From assembly GCA_903881085.1 (NCBI GenBank), contig CAIRSA010000131.1, positions 1 through 64,000 on the forward strand: a stretch of DNA of 64,000 bases, in the 5' to 3' direction. The translations under genes and the position numbers were made by a program. The stretch is from an uncultured Acidobacteriia bacterium (GTDB lineage: Bacteria; Acidobacteriota; Terriglobia; Bryobacterales; Bryobacteraceae). Below, one piece after another: positions 9,801 through 16,939 of this stretch. The stretch's first letter is position 1. Each line of letters opens with the position of its first letter. The notes under the pieces were generated by a model that saw nothing but the letters and a program-made list of their open reading frames with translations, made no database searches and was not told where the DNA came from.

Positions 9801-10163
9801 TTCCAGGATTTCAGCCGCGCCGGTTACCATCACGGTCTCGGAGGTAGATCCGACTTCGAGTGCGAGGTCAACGCGTTGTTTGGCGTTCACGGTGACTGTG
9901 AAGCGCGATGCGGTGGCGGCTTTGAAGCCCTGCTTTTCGGCCTTTACCGTGTAGTCGCCGATGCGTACGTTAGGGAACTGATAGTTGCCGTTGTTGTCGG
10001 TTGAGGCGCTTTGCTGGACACCGTTGGCAAGGTTCGACAAGGTAACCTTGCTGCCTGCCACGGAAAGACCGGTTGGGTCCTTTACCGTGCCAAGAACGGA
10101 GGCGTCAAACTGCGCGATAGCGTTTGAGCACACGAGTAGTGCTAGTAGATATAAGCGAGACAT
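6885..10163 (-). CDS. Oar-like TonB-dependent receptor
   Basis: A 1092-residue outer-membrane receptor. It has a signal peptide (LYLLALLVCSNAIA), then a carboxypeptidase-regulatory-like beta-sandwich at about residues 20-105 (GTVKDPTGLSVAGSKVTL, GNYQFPNVRIGDY), a plug domain around 115-250 (NLPLNGRSYADL, NNFLLDGVDNN, SAEYGRASGAV) and a long beta-barrel ending in AVKLLF. The layout and length match the Oar/OmpR-like receptors expanded in Solibacteres, which are thought to import large oligomers such as glycans or peptides. A GAAGG ribosome site lies 3 nt before the ATG. The ECF sigma gene lies directly upstream and the DUF1592/DUF1552 pair directly downstream on the same strand. Substrate unknown. 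Confidence 0.9.
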   Translation of the reverse strand: MSRLYLLALLVCSNAIAQFDASVLGTVKDPTGLSVAGSKVTLSNLANGVQQSASTDNNGNYQFPNVRIGDYTVKAEKQGFKAATASRFTVTVNAKQRVDLALEVGSTSETVMVTGAAEILETDTSDRGEVIGSHETTNLPLNGRSYADLTLLVPGVRKSLLQDVTSLASRDASYNVNGQRSESNNFLLDGVDNNAYGTSNQGFSNQIVQINPDAVAEFRVVTNNFSAEYGRASGAVIIATTKSGTNKLHGSLWEYLRNTELNAVGFFKPLGNVKPTFNQNQFGISAGGPIIKDKLFIFADFESLRRSQSQLAYATLPTLDQRKGNLGTAVMNPLTGEVYSSGIIPASAILPSTQAILNALPLPNSVTVNNANNFQSLPKGTVNDNKGDFRIDYYANSKLTMFTRYSHRVDDIFVPGNIPGPAGGNNNGNVHIFNQQLDPGVSYMFNSKTVLDARLAFSWVEGGKSPLGLGEPSLLIGIPGLPTDKLVAGALNQTNVQGFDQFGRQGSNPQFQNPFSINPKVNLTHIMNRHTLKVGYEYLNLTTAIDDFNPSYGNFQYNGSFSKVAGSALNTTLQNQAWGLADFMFGAPSHYELNNLAVVDYKQFMHFAYFQDDFKVNDRLTLNLGLRYEFASPQWVADNRLANFDPATKSLIQAKSGSLYERSLQDPKYNNFAPRVGVAYRPFGRKTVIRSAYGLSYQQFNRLGGENLLAYNGPNIVDAAIDQIPSQGICKTPSAPPQSCFRPTSFGYPDGFASPANFDPLRAQARYIPRDNPTGYVESWHVSVQHELAKDLLLDVAYVGNRGVHLMILADYNQAAPNTASTNLSLQARRPVQNFSAIEVAFGAGNSKYNALQMKLEKRFGNGLFFLNSFSYSDTKDNAAGHLETAGGDNSRVNYANIRGEWGTSNYNQPINNTASIVYELPFGKGRRFGASAHPVMQAIAGGWQFTTINTMASGLPINLTYSPTPQFQVSGLPNYRPNQTCDPVTPEGQRTVSTYLNKACVSLPTDPSQPWGNAIRNSAKGYPLIQVDMGMHKAFTLWNETSRLQFRAEAFNIINQTNFQQPNSNASSSAFGTITSTYPARQIQFAVKLLF

Positions 10164-10220
10164 AGCCTTCAGGTTAGAAGAGTTATGTTTATATGTGATG
10201 AAATTAACGTGACGGTTGGG

Positions 10221-11081
10221 CTACCCTGCGTTGAGAGCCATTGTTACAGCATGATGAACCCAATCCTCAGGCATTGAAAGCATTGGTTCAGTCTGCATCA
10301 CGGCTATGGGGAAGCCGATCGTCACTCGATAGATTCGATGTAGCTCGGCACACACTGGGCAACCTTCTATATGGTCGTGCACCGGAGCTTGTAGCTCTGG
10401 CGGCAGAGCATGATCGATATAATCCATAAGCAATTGAAACTGCCCGCCGCACGTGAGTTCCGGCCCATTGCACAACTCTGGCCGGAGCAATTCAGCCATT
10501 GTTGCACGTGCCCGATGCAGCCGCTGCCTGACCGTTGCGTCGGGAATCTCCAATTGATCGGCCACTTCGCGTGAACTCATGTTCTCAACGTCACGTAGAA
10601 TCAACACCACACGGAACTCTTCGGGGATTTGATTCAGCGCTCTCTGCAAGGCGTCTCGCAAAGCCACCTGCCGCTCGATATTGGGGCCGGCCTCTGCCCA
10701 GGCTGTTGGCAACCCCTCGAACGTAGTGCCGTCGCCCATGCTGACTTCCGATTTCTTGGGTGTGCTGCGCAGTTTGGCCAGCGATGCGTTCACTACAATT
10801 CGATGCAGCCAGGTGGAAATGCTGGACGTGCCTTCGAAGGCTCGAATATTCTTCCAAGCGGAAATCAAGGTTTCCTGGACGGCATCCTGCGCATCCTGCT
10901 CGCGCCCAAGAATGCGATAGGCCGTGGCTAAGAGTCTGGAGGAGGATGCCTTCGCCAAATGCTCAAAGGAGTCAGCATCGCCTGCGCGAAGGCTTGCAAG
11001 CAGTGAAGGATCGGTTTCGAGTGTCAAGGTGGCTCTTTTCAATAATACTTCAAAAAAGATTTGTTTACCCGTCACAAACAC
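10221..11081 (-). CDS. ECF sigma factor with C-terminal zinc anti-sigma-like domain
   Basis: A 286-residue protein. Region 2 spans about residues 30-100 (AYRILGREQDAQDAVQETLISAW) and region 4 about 135-190 (IPEEFRVVLILRDVENMSS, then a VRQRLHRAR recognition helix), as in extracytoplasmic-function sigma factors. After residue 200 comes a short zf-HC2/ZAS-like segment with the H-x3-C-x2-C pattern (HIEGCPVC) normally found in separate anti-sigma factors. No separate anti-sigma gene is adjacent, so the tail may control the sigma in cis. The GTG at 11081 keeps the longest frame; a TTG at 11027 preceded by AAAGAG gives a more typical N-terminus and may be the true start. Likely target: the TonB receptor gene downstream (inference). 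Confidence 0.88.
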   Translation of the reverse strand: MFVTGKQIFFEVLLKRATLTLETDPSLLASLRAGDADSFEHLAKASSSRLLATAYRILGREQDAQDAVQETLISAWKNIRAFEGTSSISTWLHRIVVNASLAKLRSTPKKSEVSMGDGTTFEGLPTAWAEAGPNIERQVALRDALQRALNQIPEEFRVVLILRDVENMSSREVADQLEIPDATVRQRLHRARATMAELLRPELCNGPELTCGGQFQLLMDYIDHALPPELQAPVHDHIEGCPVCAELHRIYRVTIGFPIAVMQTEPMLSMPEDWVHHAVTMALNAG

Positions 11082-11135
11082 AGATGCTCACTACATCGAA
11101 GGGGTGCCAGAAGAAAACAAACAAGGAGCAACACA

Positions 11136-11672
11136 ATGAAACAGACCACAATTACCACCCTTGCAGCGGCTGCGGCCCTGCTGATGGGCACTTTGACCAC
11201 CCACGCCGCCGACGGCCCGACTGACGCGCAGATTGTCGGCATCGTCCTCGCCGCGGACCAGATCGATATCGACTACGGCAACATCGCGCTGCAGAAATCG
11301 AAAGACAAGGCTGTCCGCGAGTTCGCCCAGCGCATGGTGGTTGACCATTCCGCAGTGCAGAAGGCCGTGATTGAATTGGCCGCCAAATTGGGCGTTGTCG
11401 CCGCCGACAGTCCCACCAGCCTCAGCTTGAAAGACGGCGCGAAGGGCGTGACGGCGAAACTGAACGCGGCCAAGGGCAAGGAGTTCGCGAAGTTGTATGT
11501 GGATAACGAAGTTGGCTACCACAAGGCCGTAACCGACTTAGTGGCTGGGGTGCTGATTCCGAATGCCACCAACCCCGAATTGAAAGCAGCGCTCGAAGGC
11601 GCGCAACCGCTTTTCTTAAAGCACCTGGAACATGCCCGCATGATCCAGTCTGGCTCAACGATGTCCCACTAA
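11136..11672 (+). CDS. DUF4142 family exported protein
   Basis: A 178-residue periplasmic protein. The ATG at 11136 has an AAGGAG site 8 nt upstream and begins a clear signal peptide (MKQTTITTLAAAAALLMG, cleavage near THA-AD). The mature part is helical with the DUF4142 hallmarks: an N-terminal DAQIVGIVLAADQIDIDYG helix, FAQRMVVDHSAVQ, and a late LFLKHLEHARMIQ. DUF4142 proteins adopt a ferritin-like four-helix bundle; function is undefined, often linked to stress response. The gene is divergent from the ECF sigma gene and is followed by an NTF2-like gene 23 nt away. Confidence 0.85.
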   Translation: MKQTTITTLAAAAALLMGTLTTHAADGPTDAQIVGIVLAADQIDIDYGNIALQKSKDKAVREFAQRMVVDHSAVQKAVIELAAKLGVVAADSPTSLSLKDGAKGVTAKLNAAKGKEFAKLYVDNEVGYHKAVTDLVAGVLIPNATNPELKAALEGAQPLFLKHLEHARMIQSGSTMSH

Positions 11673-11695
11673 CTAACTTCACCAGGAGAACTACG

Positions 11696-12049
11696 ATGCA
11701 AGACTTGAAAACACTCGAAACAGAATTGAATGCCATGATCGCCAAAGGCGCAATGGTTGAAGCGGTAGAGAAGTTCTACGCCGAAGACGGCGAAGAGCAG
11801 GAAGGCAACCAGCCAGCGCGCAAGGGCGGCAAGAAAGCCCAGATGGAGTACCTGACAGCCTTCTTCAAGACCGTCACTGCCGTGAATGGCATCACGCTTC
11901 ACAGCCAGACGATCGGCGACGGCGTCACGATGAGCGAATGGACCTTCGACCTCAACACCACGAATGGCCCGATCCTCTGGAACGAGGTACTGCGCCGGCG
12001 GTGGGAAAACGGTAAAGTGGTGTCCGAGCGTTTCTACACTGCGGCATGA
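11696..12049 (+). CDS. NTF2-like/SnoaL-type small protein
   Basis: A 117-residue cytoplasmic protein with the layout of the NTF2-like alpha+beta fold: helix-rich N-terminus (LNAMIAKGAMVEAVEKFYAEDG), then a strand-rich half ending in a WENGKVVSERFY strand typical of SnoaL-like polyketide-cyclase and ketosteroid-isomerase relatives. Such proteins bind small hydrophobic ligands or serve as subunits; no catalytic dyad can be assigned. A CAGGAG site precedes the ATG. Its stop overlaps the next ATG (ATGA). Confidence 0.75.
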   Translation: MQDLKTLETELNAMIAKGAMVEAVEKFYAEDGEEQEGNQPARKGGKKAQMEYLTAFFKTVTAVNGITLHSQTIGDGVTMSEWTFDLNTTNGPILWNEVLRRRWENGKVVSERFYTAA

Positions 12050-12636
12050 CAACCAAACATCCACTCTTTGCTGTTCTCGCGGAGGCACGCACCTGTACGG
12101 TGTGCGCCTCCGCGCTGCCTTTGGGCCCACGGCCATTGCTGGCGGCACATCCTGAATCGAAGATCGTGATCATCGGGCAAGCGCCGGGCAAGTCGGCACA
12201 CGAATCAGGCATTCCCTGGCATGACCGCAGCGGCGATCGCCTGCGCGATTGGCTGGGCGTTACCTCTGAAGAGTTCTACGATCCGAAAAAGATTGCCATC
12301 GTTCCAATGGGCTTTTGCTATCCAGGCACTGGCGCTACGGGAGATCTTCCGCCGCGGCAGGAATGCGCGCCACTTTGGCATCCACAGATATTGCCGATCC
12401 TTAAGAGTCTTCAGCTAACTATCTATGTCGGTGCATTTTCATTCAACGCGAACTTAGGTGGGGCCTTTCGAACTTTGACGGAGAGTGTTGAGTCCTATCG
12501 AACGATGTTGCCTGGCAGGATTGTGTTGCCGCATCCCTCCCCGCGCAATGGCATGTGGGTAAAACAACGTCCGTGGTTTGAAGCGGAGTTGTTACCAGCA
12601 TTGCGCGAGAGGGTGCGACGCGTTATAGAAAAGTAG
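12046..12636 (+). CDS. Uracil-DNA glycosylase-like protein, HI_0220.2 type
   Basis: A 196-residue protein of the uracil-DNA glycosylase superfamily. Motif 1 appears as VIIGQAPGK (the water-activating loop region) and motif 2 as LPHPSPRNG, the DNA-intercalation loop. Between them lie FYDPKKIAIVPMGFCYPG and GDLPPRQECAP, diagnostic of the HI_0220.2-like branch. An N-terminal CTVC pair is seen, but there is no full set of four cysteines as in iron-sulfur family 4/5 enzymes. It should act on DNA in the cytoplasm, although uracil excision has not been generally shown for this branch. Coupled to the NTF2-like gene by a 4-nt overlap; the stop abuts the convergent P460 gene. Confidence 0.82.
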   Translation: MTTKHPLFAVLAEARTCTVCASALPLGPRPLLAAHPESKIVIIGQAPGKSAHESGIPWHDRSGDRLRDWLGVTSEEFYDPKKIAIVPMGFCYPGTGATGDLPPRQECAPLWHPQILPILKSLQLTIYVGAFSFNANLGGAFRTLTESVESYRTMLPGRIVLPHPSPRNGMWVKQRPWFEAELLPALRERVRRVIEK

Positions 12637-13440
12637 TTACTGAGGGGTTACAACGATCTTACCCTTCATATTCGGGTGGATCGCACAGTGAAAGTTGAAT
12701 TCGCCTGGTACGGTAAATGGAATCGCCTGGGAACCGCTACCAGCCTGCATATTTGCTGAAATCCAACCGCCGGGGAAATCATCTGCGATATTATGCGCAA
12801 CCACGTCGTCGTTGTAGAAGGTAACCATGCTACCAGCCTTCACCGTGAGAGTGCCGGGCACGAAAGCATAGTTCTTGATAATCGCTCCGGGAACCGCGCC
12901 GAGCGAAGTCAAATTACCGTTCTTAAAATGTCCTGCACCGCGAAACACCCAATCTTTTCCCTGGCCGGCCTGGAGATGGCAGTTGGCGCAGGTCTGTGAG
13001 TTTTGTGGCAAAGTGGAATAGCCGCCCGTGGGGGTATAGCCAACATATTCCCATTCGCCGTTGCGAAGGGCTCCGTAAGCCGTGCCAAATCCTTTTTCCT
13101 TGCGCATCGTGTTCACCGTAACGGCTGCTGCCGGATCTTTAATGTAGCGTCCATTCCGGTCTAACACTGCGTTGCCATCGGCGTCTTTCAGTGCATTTAC
13201 TGTTTCGAGAACGACAACTGATCCATACGGATAATTACCCTGACTGCCGTCTGCGACACCCGCGGCAATCGTATTGCCGTAGATGCTTCGCACCTGTTTA
13301 TTGTCTGAGCGGTCAAGTACATAAAACTGTGCCCATTTCTGATATCCTTCTGGAAACCCAACACGATCCGTGGCGGGTGCCTGAGCGAAAATGGAAACAC
13401 TTGTAACTGAAATCAAGATCCAAGTTAATTGTCTTTTCAT
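12637..13440 (-). CDS. Cytochrome P460-cupredoxin fusion protein
   Basis: A 267-residue exported protein with two redox domains. After a signal peptide (residues 1-20, cut near FAQ-AP), residues 28-172 resemble cytochrome P460: FPEGYQKWAQFYVLDR, then a C-terminal CANCH at 151-155 for covalent haem attachment. Residues 183-267 form a plastocyanin-like cupredoxin with type-1 copper ligands H216, C252, H255 and M258 (HCAIHPNM). The ATG at 13440 has AAAGGAGAGGT directly upstream. P460 enzymes oxidise hydroxylamine or act on NO; the attached cupredoxin could be its electron acceptor. Whether this protein is catalytic is open. It lies 90 nt past the histidine kinase on the same strand. Confidence 0.87.
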   Translation of the reverse strand: MKRQLTWILISVTSVSIFAQAPATDRVGFPEGYQKWAQFYVLDRSDNKQVRSIYGNTIAAGVADGSQGNYPYGSVVVLETVNALKDADGNAVLDRNGRYIKDPAAAVTVNTMRKEKGFGTAYGALRNGEWEYVGYTPTGGYSTLPQNSQTCANCHLQAGQGKDWVFRGAGHFKNGNLTSLGAVPGAIIKNYAFVPGTLTVKAGSMVTFYNDDVVAHNIADDFPGGWISANMQAGSGSQAIPFTVPGEFNFHCAIHPNMKGKIVVTPQ

Positions 13441-13530
13441 ACCTCTCCTTTGAGCGATACTAAGGATTATCATGATTTCGAGAGTCTGACAATCTTTTGG
13501 CTAATATGTTTCGAATTGTTAACCGCGAGA

Positions 13531-14889
13531 CTAAGATGATCGAAGATCGAGCCAAAAAGTAGACCCCGCTCCTGGCTGGCTATGTACTTGTATTTGAGTG
13601 TGATGAGCCTCAGCAATCCCTTGTGCGATTGCAAGACCGAGTCCAACTCCTCGATTTCCACTGCGGGCAGGGTTGGCCGTATAAAACCGTTCAAATATAT
13701 GGTGCAATATTTCGCCGGGCATCCCTTCGCCGTTATCTTGAACGGATATGCGAACCGCACTTCCTGTTCCCTGCACCATGACTGTAACCAGGCCTCCCCT
13801 TGGCGTGTGCTTGCAGGCATTATCGAGCAGGATTAACAGAAGTCTGCCAATCGCATCGGCGTTTGCATTTGCCGGCCTAACTCCACTGGCAACATCCAGA
13901 AGCAGTTCGACACCACACTCTTCTGCTCTGGATTGGCAGTTTTTGGCGACTTCCGCGGCGATGGTCCCGATGTTGACGGGCGTCAGTTTCAGTTCCGATT
14001 TTCCTGCATCCGCCCTGGCGATCGTCAGTAGCGCCTCCGTCAGTTCTGTCATGCGTTCCGATTCCTGCTTGATTTCCGTCAACGCTTGGCGATATTCCGC
14101 CGCGCTCCTTTCCCGGCGCAACGCCAGTTCCGCGGTGGCGCGAATAATGGCTAGAGGCGTTCGCAATTCGTGAGAGGCGTCCGCTGTGAAGCGTTGAATT
14201 CGAATCACTGCCGAATCCAGTCGTCGCAGCATATCGTTCCACGTCTCGGACATGCGTTGCAGGGCATCGCCGGTTTGGCTAACCATGAGGCGTTGCGACA
14301 GATTCTGCACACTGATTGTTCGCGCTACTTCGGTGATCTGATCCACTGGGGCCAGAGCCCTGCCGCTAATCCAATATCCGCCGAGGCAAGATGCAATCAT
14401 CACGGCAGGAATCAGAAATAAGAGCAGGTTGCGCATCATATCGAGCACCTCCGTTACCTCTGTCATTGGCGCGGCAACAACCGCTTTGTATGTCCGGCCC
14501 GCGTTGATGAATTGGCCACCGCGGAGCCTCAGGTTGCGGCCGTTGACGATGGCGTTGGACTGTCCTTGCGTCTCTGGCAGGAGCGGTGGGCCTGCGGCCG
14601 GAAGTAGCTGTTGTCCATTGGGAGTGCGCAGCACGATCCACTCGCCGTTCACCACTTCGCGTGCAAATTCGGCGAGTTCGTCTTTCAACTGGGGTTCATC
14701 CAGCAAGGGTGTCTCCACCTGTATCACGGTACGCAGGCTTTCAATCTGCGACGACAACCTGTTATCAACCGCCTGTAGCAGCCGGTGTTCCAGCGCGAAC
14801 CAAAGCGAGATGGCAAACATCAACAAGCCGCCTAGCAATACGGCGGAATACCAAACGGTGAGTTGAACGCGAATGGAATACGCTGCCAT
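13531..14889 (-). CDS. Sensor histidine kinase (EnvZ/CusS-like layout)
   Basis: A 452-residue membrane kinase. It has TM1 at about 12-32, a periplasmic sensor of about 120 residues, TM2 near 153-174, HAMP at about 175-228, the dimerisation/phosphoacceptor helix with SHELRTPL (His240), an N-box with LLDNACKHTPRGG, G1 DNGEGMP and G2 GVGLGLAIAQG. The ATG overlaps the response-regulator stop (TAATG), so the two are coupled. The layout and its position divergent from an RND efflux operon resemble metal-responsive CusS/CzcS systems, although no metal-binding cluster stands out in the sensor domain. The signal is therefore unknown. Confidence 0.9.
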   Translation of the reverse strand: MAAYSIRVQLTVWYSAVLLGGLLMFAISLWFALEHRLLQAVDNRLSSQIESLRTVIQVETPLLDEPQLKDELAEFAREVVNGEWIVLRTPNGQQLLPAAGPPLLPETQGQSNAIVNGRNLRLRGGQFINAGRTYKAVVAAPMTEVTEVLDMMRNLLLFLIPAVMIASCLGGYWISGRALAPVDQITEVARTISVQNLSQRLMVSQTGDALQRMSETWNDMLRRLDSAVIRIQRFTADASHELRTPLAIIRATAELALRRERSAAEYRQALTEIKQESERMTELTEALLTIARADAGKSELKLTPVNIGTIAAEVAKNCQSRAEECGVELLLDVASGVRPANANADAIGRLLLILLDNACKHTPRGGLVTVMVQGTGSAVRISVQDNGEGMPGEILHHIFERFYTANPARSGNRGVGLGLAIAQGIAEAHHTQIQVHSQPGAGSTFWLDLRSS

Positions 14890-15575
14890 TATTCATCCCC
14901 CTGAATGGAGTATCCAATGCCGCGCACCGTGCGTATGAGCCGGGCCTCCCCTGGCGCCTCAACCTTCACTCGAAGCAATCGAACAAATGCGTCAAGCGTG
15001 TTGCTTTCGATTCCCTGGTCGTGGTGCCACACCTGTTCGAGGAGCGTGTCGCGTGTTACGACCCTGCCTGAGTTGCGCATCAAAATTTCCAGGATGGAGA
15101 ATTCGGTCTTGGTCAGATGGATGATTGTGCCCGTTCGAGATGCTGTGTGTGCGGTAGGGTCGAGTCGCAGATTGCCAACCTCGTAGCAGACAGGTTGGGG
15201 GATCGGTCCGCGCCGCGAGACCGCGTTGACACGGGCAGCCAGCACTTCAAATGAAAACGGTTTGGTGAGGTAATCGTCTGCTCCCAGGTTTAGGCCCTTC
15301 ACAATGTCGTGAGTCGCGTCGCGCGCTGTGAGCATAAGAATGGGAGTCTGGCGCTTTTCCGCGCGCAGCCGCTTCACCACTTCAAAGCCGTCCATTTCGG
15401 GCAGCATGCCGTCGAGAATCAACAGATCATAATGGCCAGTCAGCGCGTAGCTGAGGCCACTTTTGCCATCGGCGGCGACGCTCACGGCGTGTCCCTCTTC
15501 GCTCAGGAACTGCTTCAGCAATCCGGCCATGCGCGCGTCGTCTTCCACCACCAAAACTCTCATCCTGTTGACCAT
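14889..15575 (-). CDS. OmpR/PhoB-family response regulator
   Basis: A 228-residue regulator. Receiver domain: acidic pair D12/D13, phospho-acceptor D55 (LLILDGMLPEMDG), conserved T and K (MLTARD, LTKPF). From residue 130 there is a winged-helix DNA-binding domain (LTKTEFSILEILMRNSGRVVTRD, then VRLLRVKVEAPGE and RGIGYSI). The ATG at 15575 is chosen for its AAGG site; an internal ATG at 15563 is also possible. It is partnered with the overlapping kinase gene. Two pairs of heptamer repeats just upstream, shared with the divergent efflux operon, suggest that it controls both itself and the pump. Confidence 0.9.
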   Translation of the reverse strand: MVNRMRVLVVEDDARMAGLLKQFLSEEGHAVSVAADGKSGLSYALTGHYDLLILDGMLPEMDGFEVVKRLRAEKRQTPILMLTARDATHDIVKGLNLGADDYLTKPFSFEVLAARVNAVSRRGPIPQPVCYEVGNLRLDPTAHTASRTGTIIHLTKTEFSILEILMRNSGRVVTRDTLLEQVWHHDQGIESNTLDAFVRLLRVKVEAPGEARLIRTVRGIGYSIQGDE

Positions 15576-15586
15576 GATATGCTGCC

Positions 15587-15634
15587 TTTCTGAAGAGTTT
15601 CTGTAGGTCAATCCGCTTTCAGACAATTTTCAGA
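15587..15634. promoter_or_regulatory. Probable response-regulator operator (two direct-repeat pairs)
   Basis: The 93-nt spacer between the response regulator and the TolC gene holds TTTCTGA-agag-TTTCTGT (15587-15604) and TTTCAGA-caat-TTTCAGA (15617-15634). Each is a pair of 7-mers separated by 4 nt, an 11-bp period, the geometry bound by OmpR/PhoB-type dimers. The repeats share TTTC(T/A)G. No confident -35/-10 pair is seen next to them. Confidence 0.55.
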
Positions 15635-15668
15635 ATCGCCGTCCTAAAATTGGAAGCTGAGGTTAAAG

Positions 15669-16931
15669 GTGACAACCGTTCCGCTTTTACGAATCGCATT
15701 GTGTCTTTCGCTCGCATTGCCCGCCTTCGCGCAAACTCCCGCGAAGGTTTTGACGCTTGAGGAGTGCGTGAAACTGGCTGTGGCTGCGCCTTCGCAGATC
15801 AGTGTTGCCCGACTGGAAACGGAGGCTGCGCTGTCTGGCATTGCCCAGGCACGGGCTTCATTCTTGCCGCAGGCAGGCCTGAACACGGGCTTCGTACACA
15901 ACACGTCTGCATCGTTTGTTGCTTTGAACGGAACACGGGAATGGATCGCGTTGGCCGGCGGTTCGGTTGAGTTCGATTCCTCAGGCCGGCTGCGCGCGGA
16001 ATTGAACCGGGCGCGCGCCGCGCACCAGGCCGCTACGGCCAGCGTGGCCATCACGCAGCGTGATTTGAAACGCGCCGTAACAACCTCTTATTACCGGGTG
16101 CTGCTTACCCGGCGCCTGGCCGTTGTGGCCAAGATGCTTCTGGCCGATAGTGAGAACTTTGAGGCGCGCACGAAGAAATTGTATGAGGGCGGGGAAGCCG
16201 CCCGTGCCGATGTTGTGAAGGCCGCGGCGCAGTCGTCGCAATTCCGCCAGGCGCTGAGCGCGGCAGAGTTGGAAGCGAAGATCGCCAATCAGGAATTGGC
16301 TTCTTTCTGGACTCGCGACGTTACCGACGAGTTGGCGATTGAAGACATTCTGGATAAGCCCTTGCCCACGCCGGAGGCCGAAGCCGCTGCTGCTGCGCCT
16401 TTCATGAACCGCATTGAATTCAACTTGCTTGATGCGCAACGCCGAGGTTTGCAAGCCGAAGCGCGACGCGAATTGGCGGCCATGCGGCCCGTTGCGACTA
16501 TGGACTTCCGCTTCGGTATCGACTCCAATATTCTGAGCCTGCGCGACCGCGGCGCTTCGACAACGATTGGCGTGAACATTCCGCTGTTCGATTGGCACAA
16601 GGCGCGCGAGGCATCGAATGCGTTTCTGGCCCGCGCCAAACAAGTGGATGCCAACCGGGCTATCGCCGAGCGCGCGCTGTCGAAAGAGTATCAGGCTGCA
16701 TTGGTTCGAGTGAAGCAATACTACGCCCAGGTGGCCATGACGAGCGATGCGCAGAAACTGGCCGAAGAAGACTTGAAGCTGAGCCGCCTGCGGTACGAGG
16801 GCGGGGAAGGCTCGGCACTCGACGTAGTCACCTCGCAAAGCCAGTTGGCCCAGGCGCGTTCCACTTACTTTGCAAACCTCACGAATTATCTGAACGCGCG
16901 AGCGGATCTGGAAGTTGCCGCCGGAAGGTAA
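15669..16931 (+). CDS. TolC-family outer membrane efflux protein
   Basis: A 420-residue outer-membrane channel. It starts with GTG after GAGGTTAAAG and has a signal peptide (LLRIALCLSLALPAFA). The rest shows the internally duplicated TolC layout of long coiled-coil helices: the N-terminal LTLEECVKLAVAAPSQISVARLE and the second half's SRLRYEGGEGSALDVVTSQSQLAQARSTY signature. First gene of a three-gene efflux operon; the adaptor ATG follows 8 nt after the stop. A trimer would form the channel across the outer membrane for the RND pump. Confidence 0.9.
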   Translation: MTTVPLLRIALCLSLALPAFAQTPAKVLTLEECVKLAVAAPSQISVARLETEAALSGIAQARASFLPQAGLNTGFVHNTSASFVALNGTREWIALAGGSVEFDSSGRLRAELNRARAAHQAATASVAITQRDLKRAVTTSYYRVLLTRRLAVVAKMLLADSENFEARTKKLYEGGEAARADVVKAAAQSSQFRQALSAAELEAKIANQELASFWTRDVTDELAIEDILDKPLPTPEAEAAAAAPFMNRIEFNLLDAQRRGLQAEARRELAAMRPVATMDFRFGIDSNILSLRDRGASTTIGVNIPLFDWHKAREASNAFLARAKQVDANRAIAERALSKEYQAALVRVKQYYAQVAMTSDAQKLAEEDLKLSRLRYEGGEGSALDVVTSQSQLAQARSTYFANLTNYLNARADLEVAAGR

Positions 16932-16939
16932 GGATTCAC

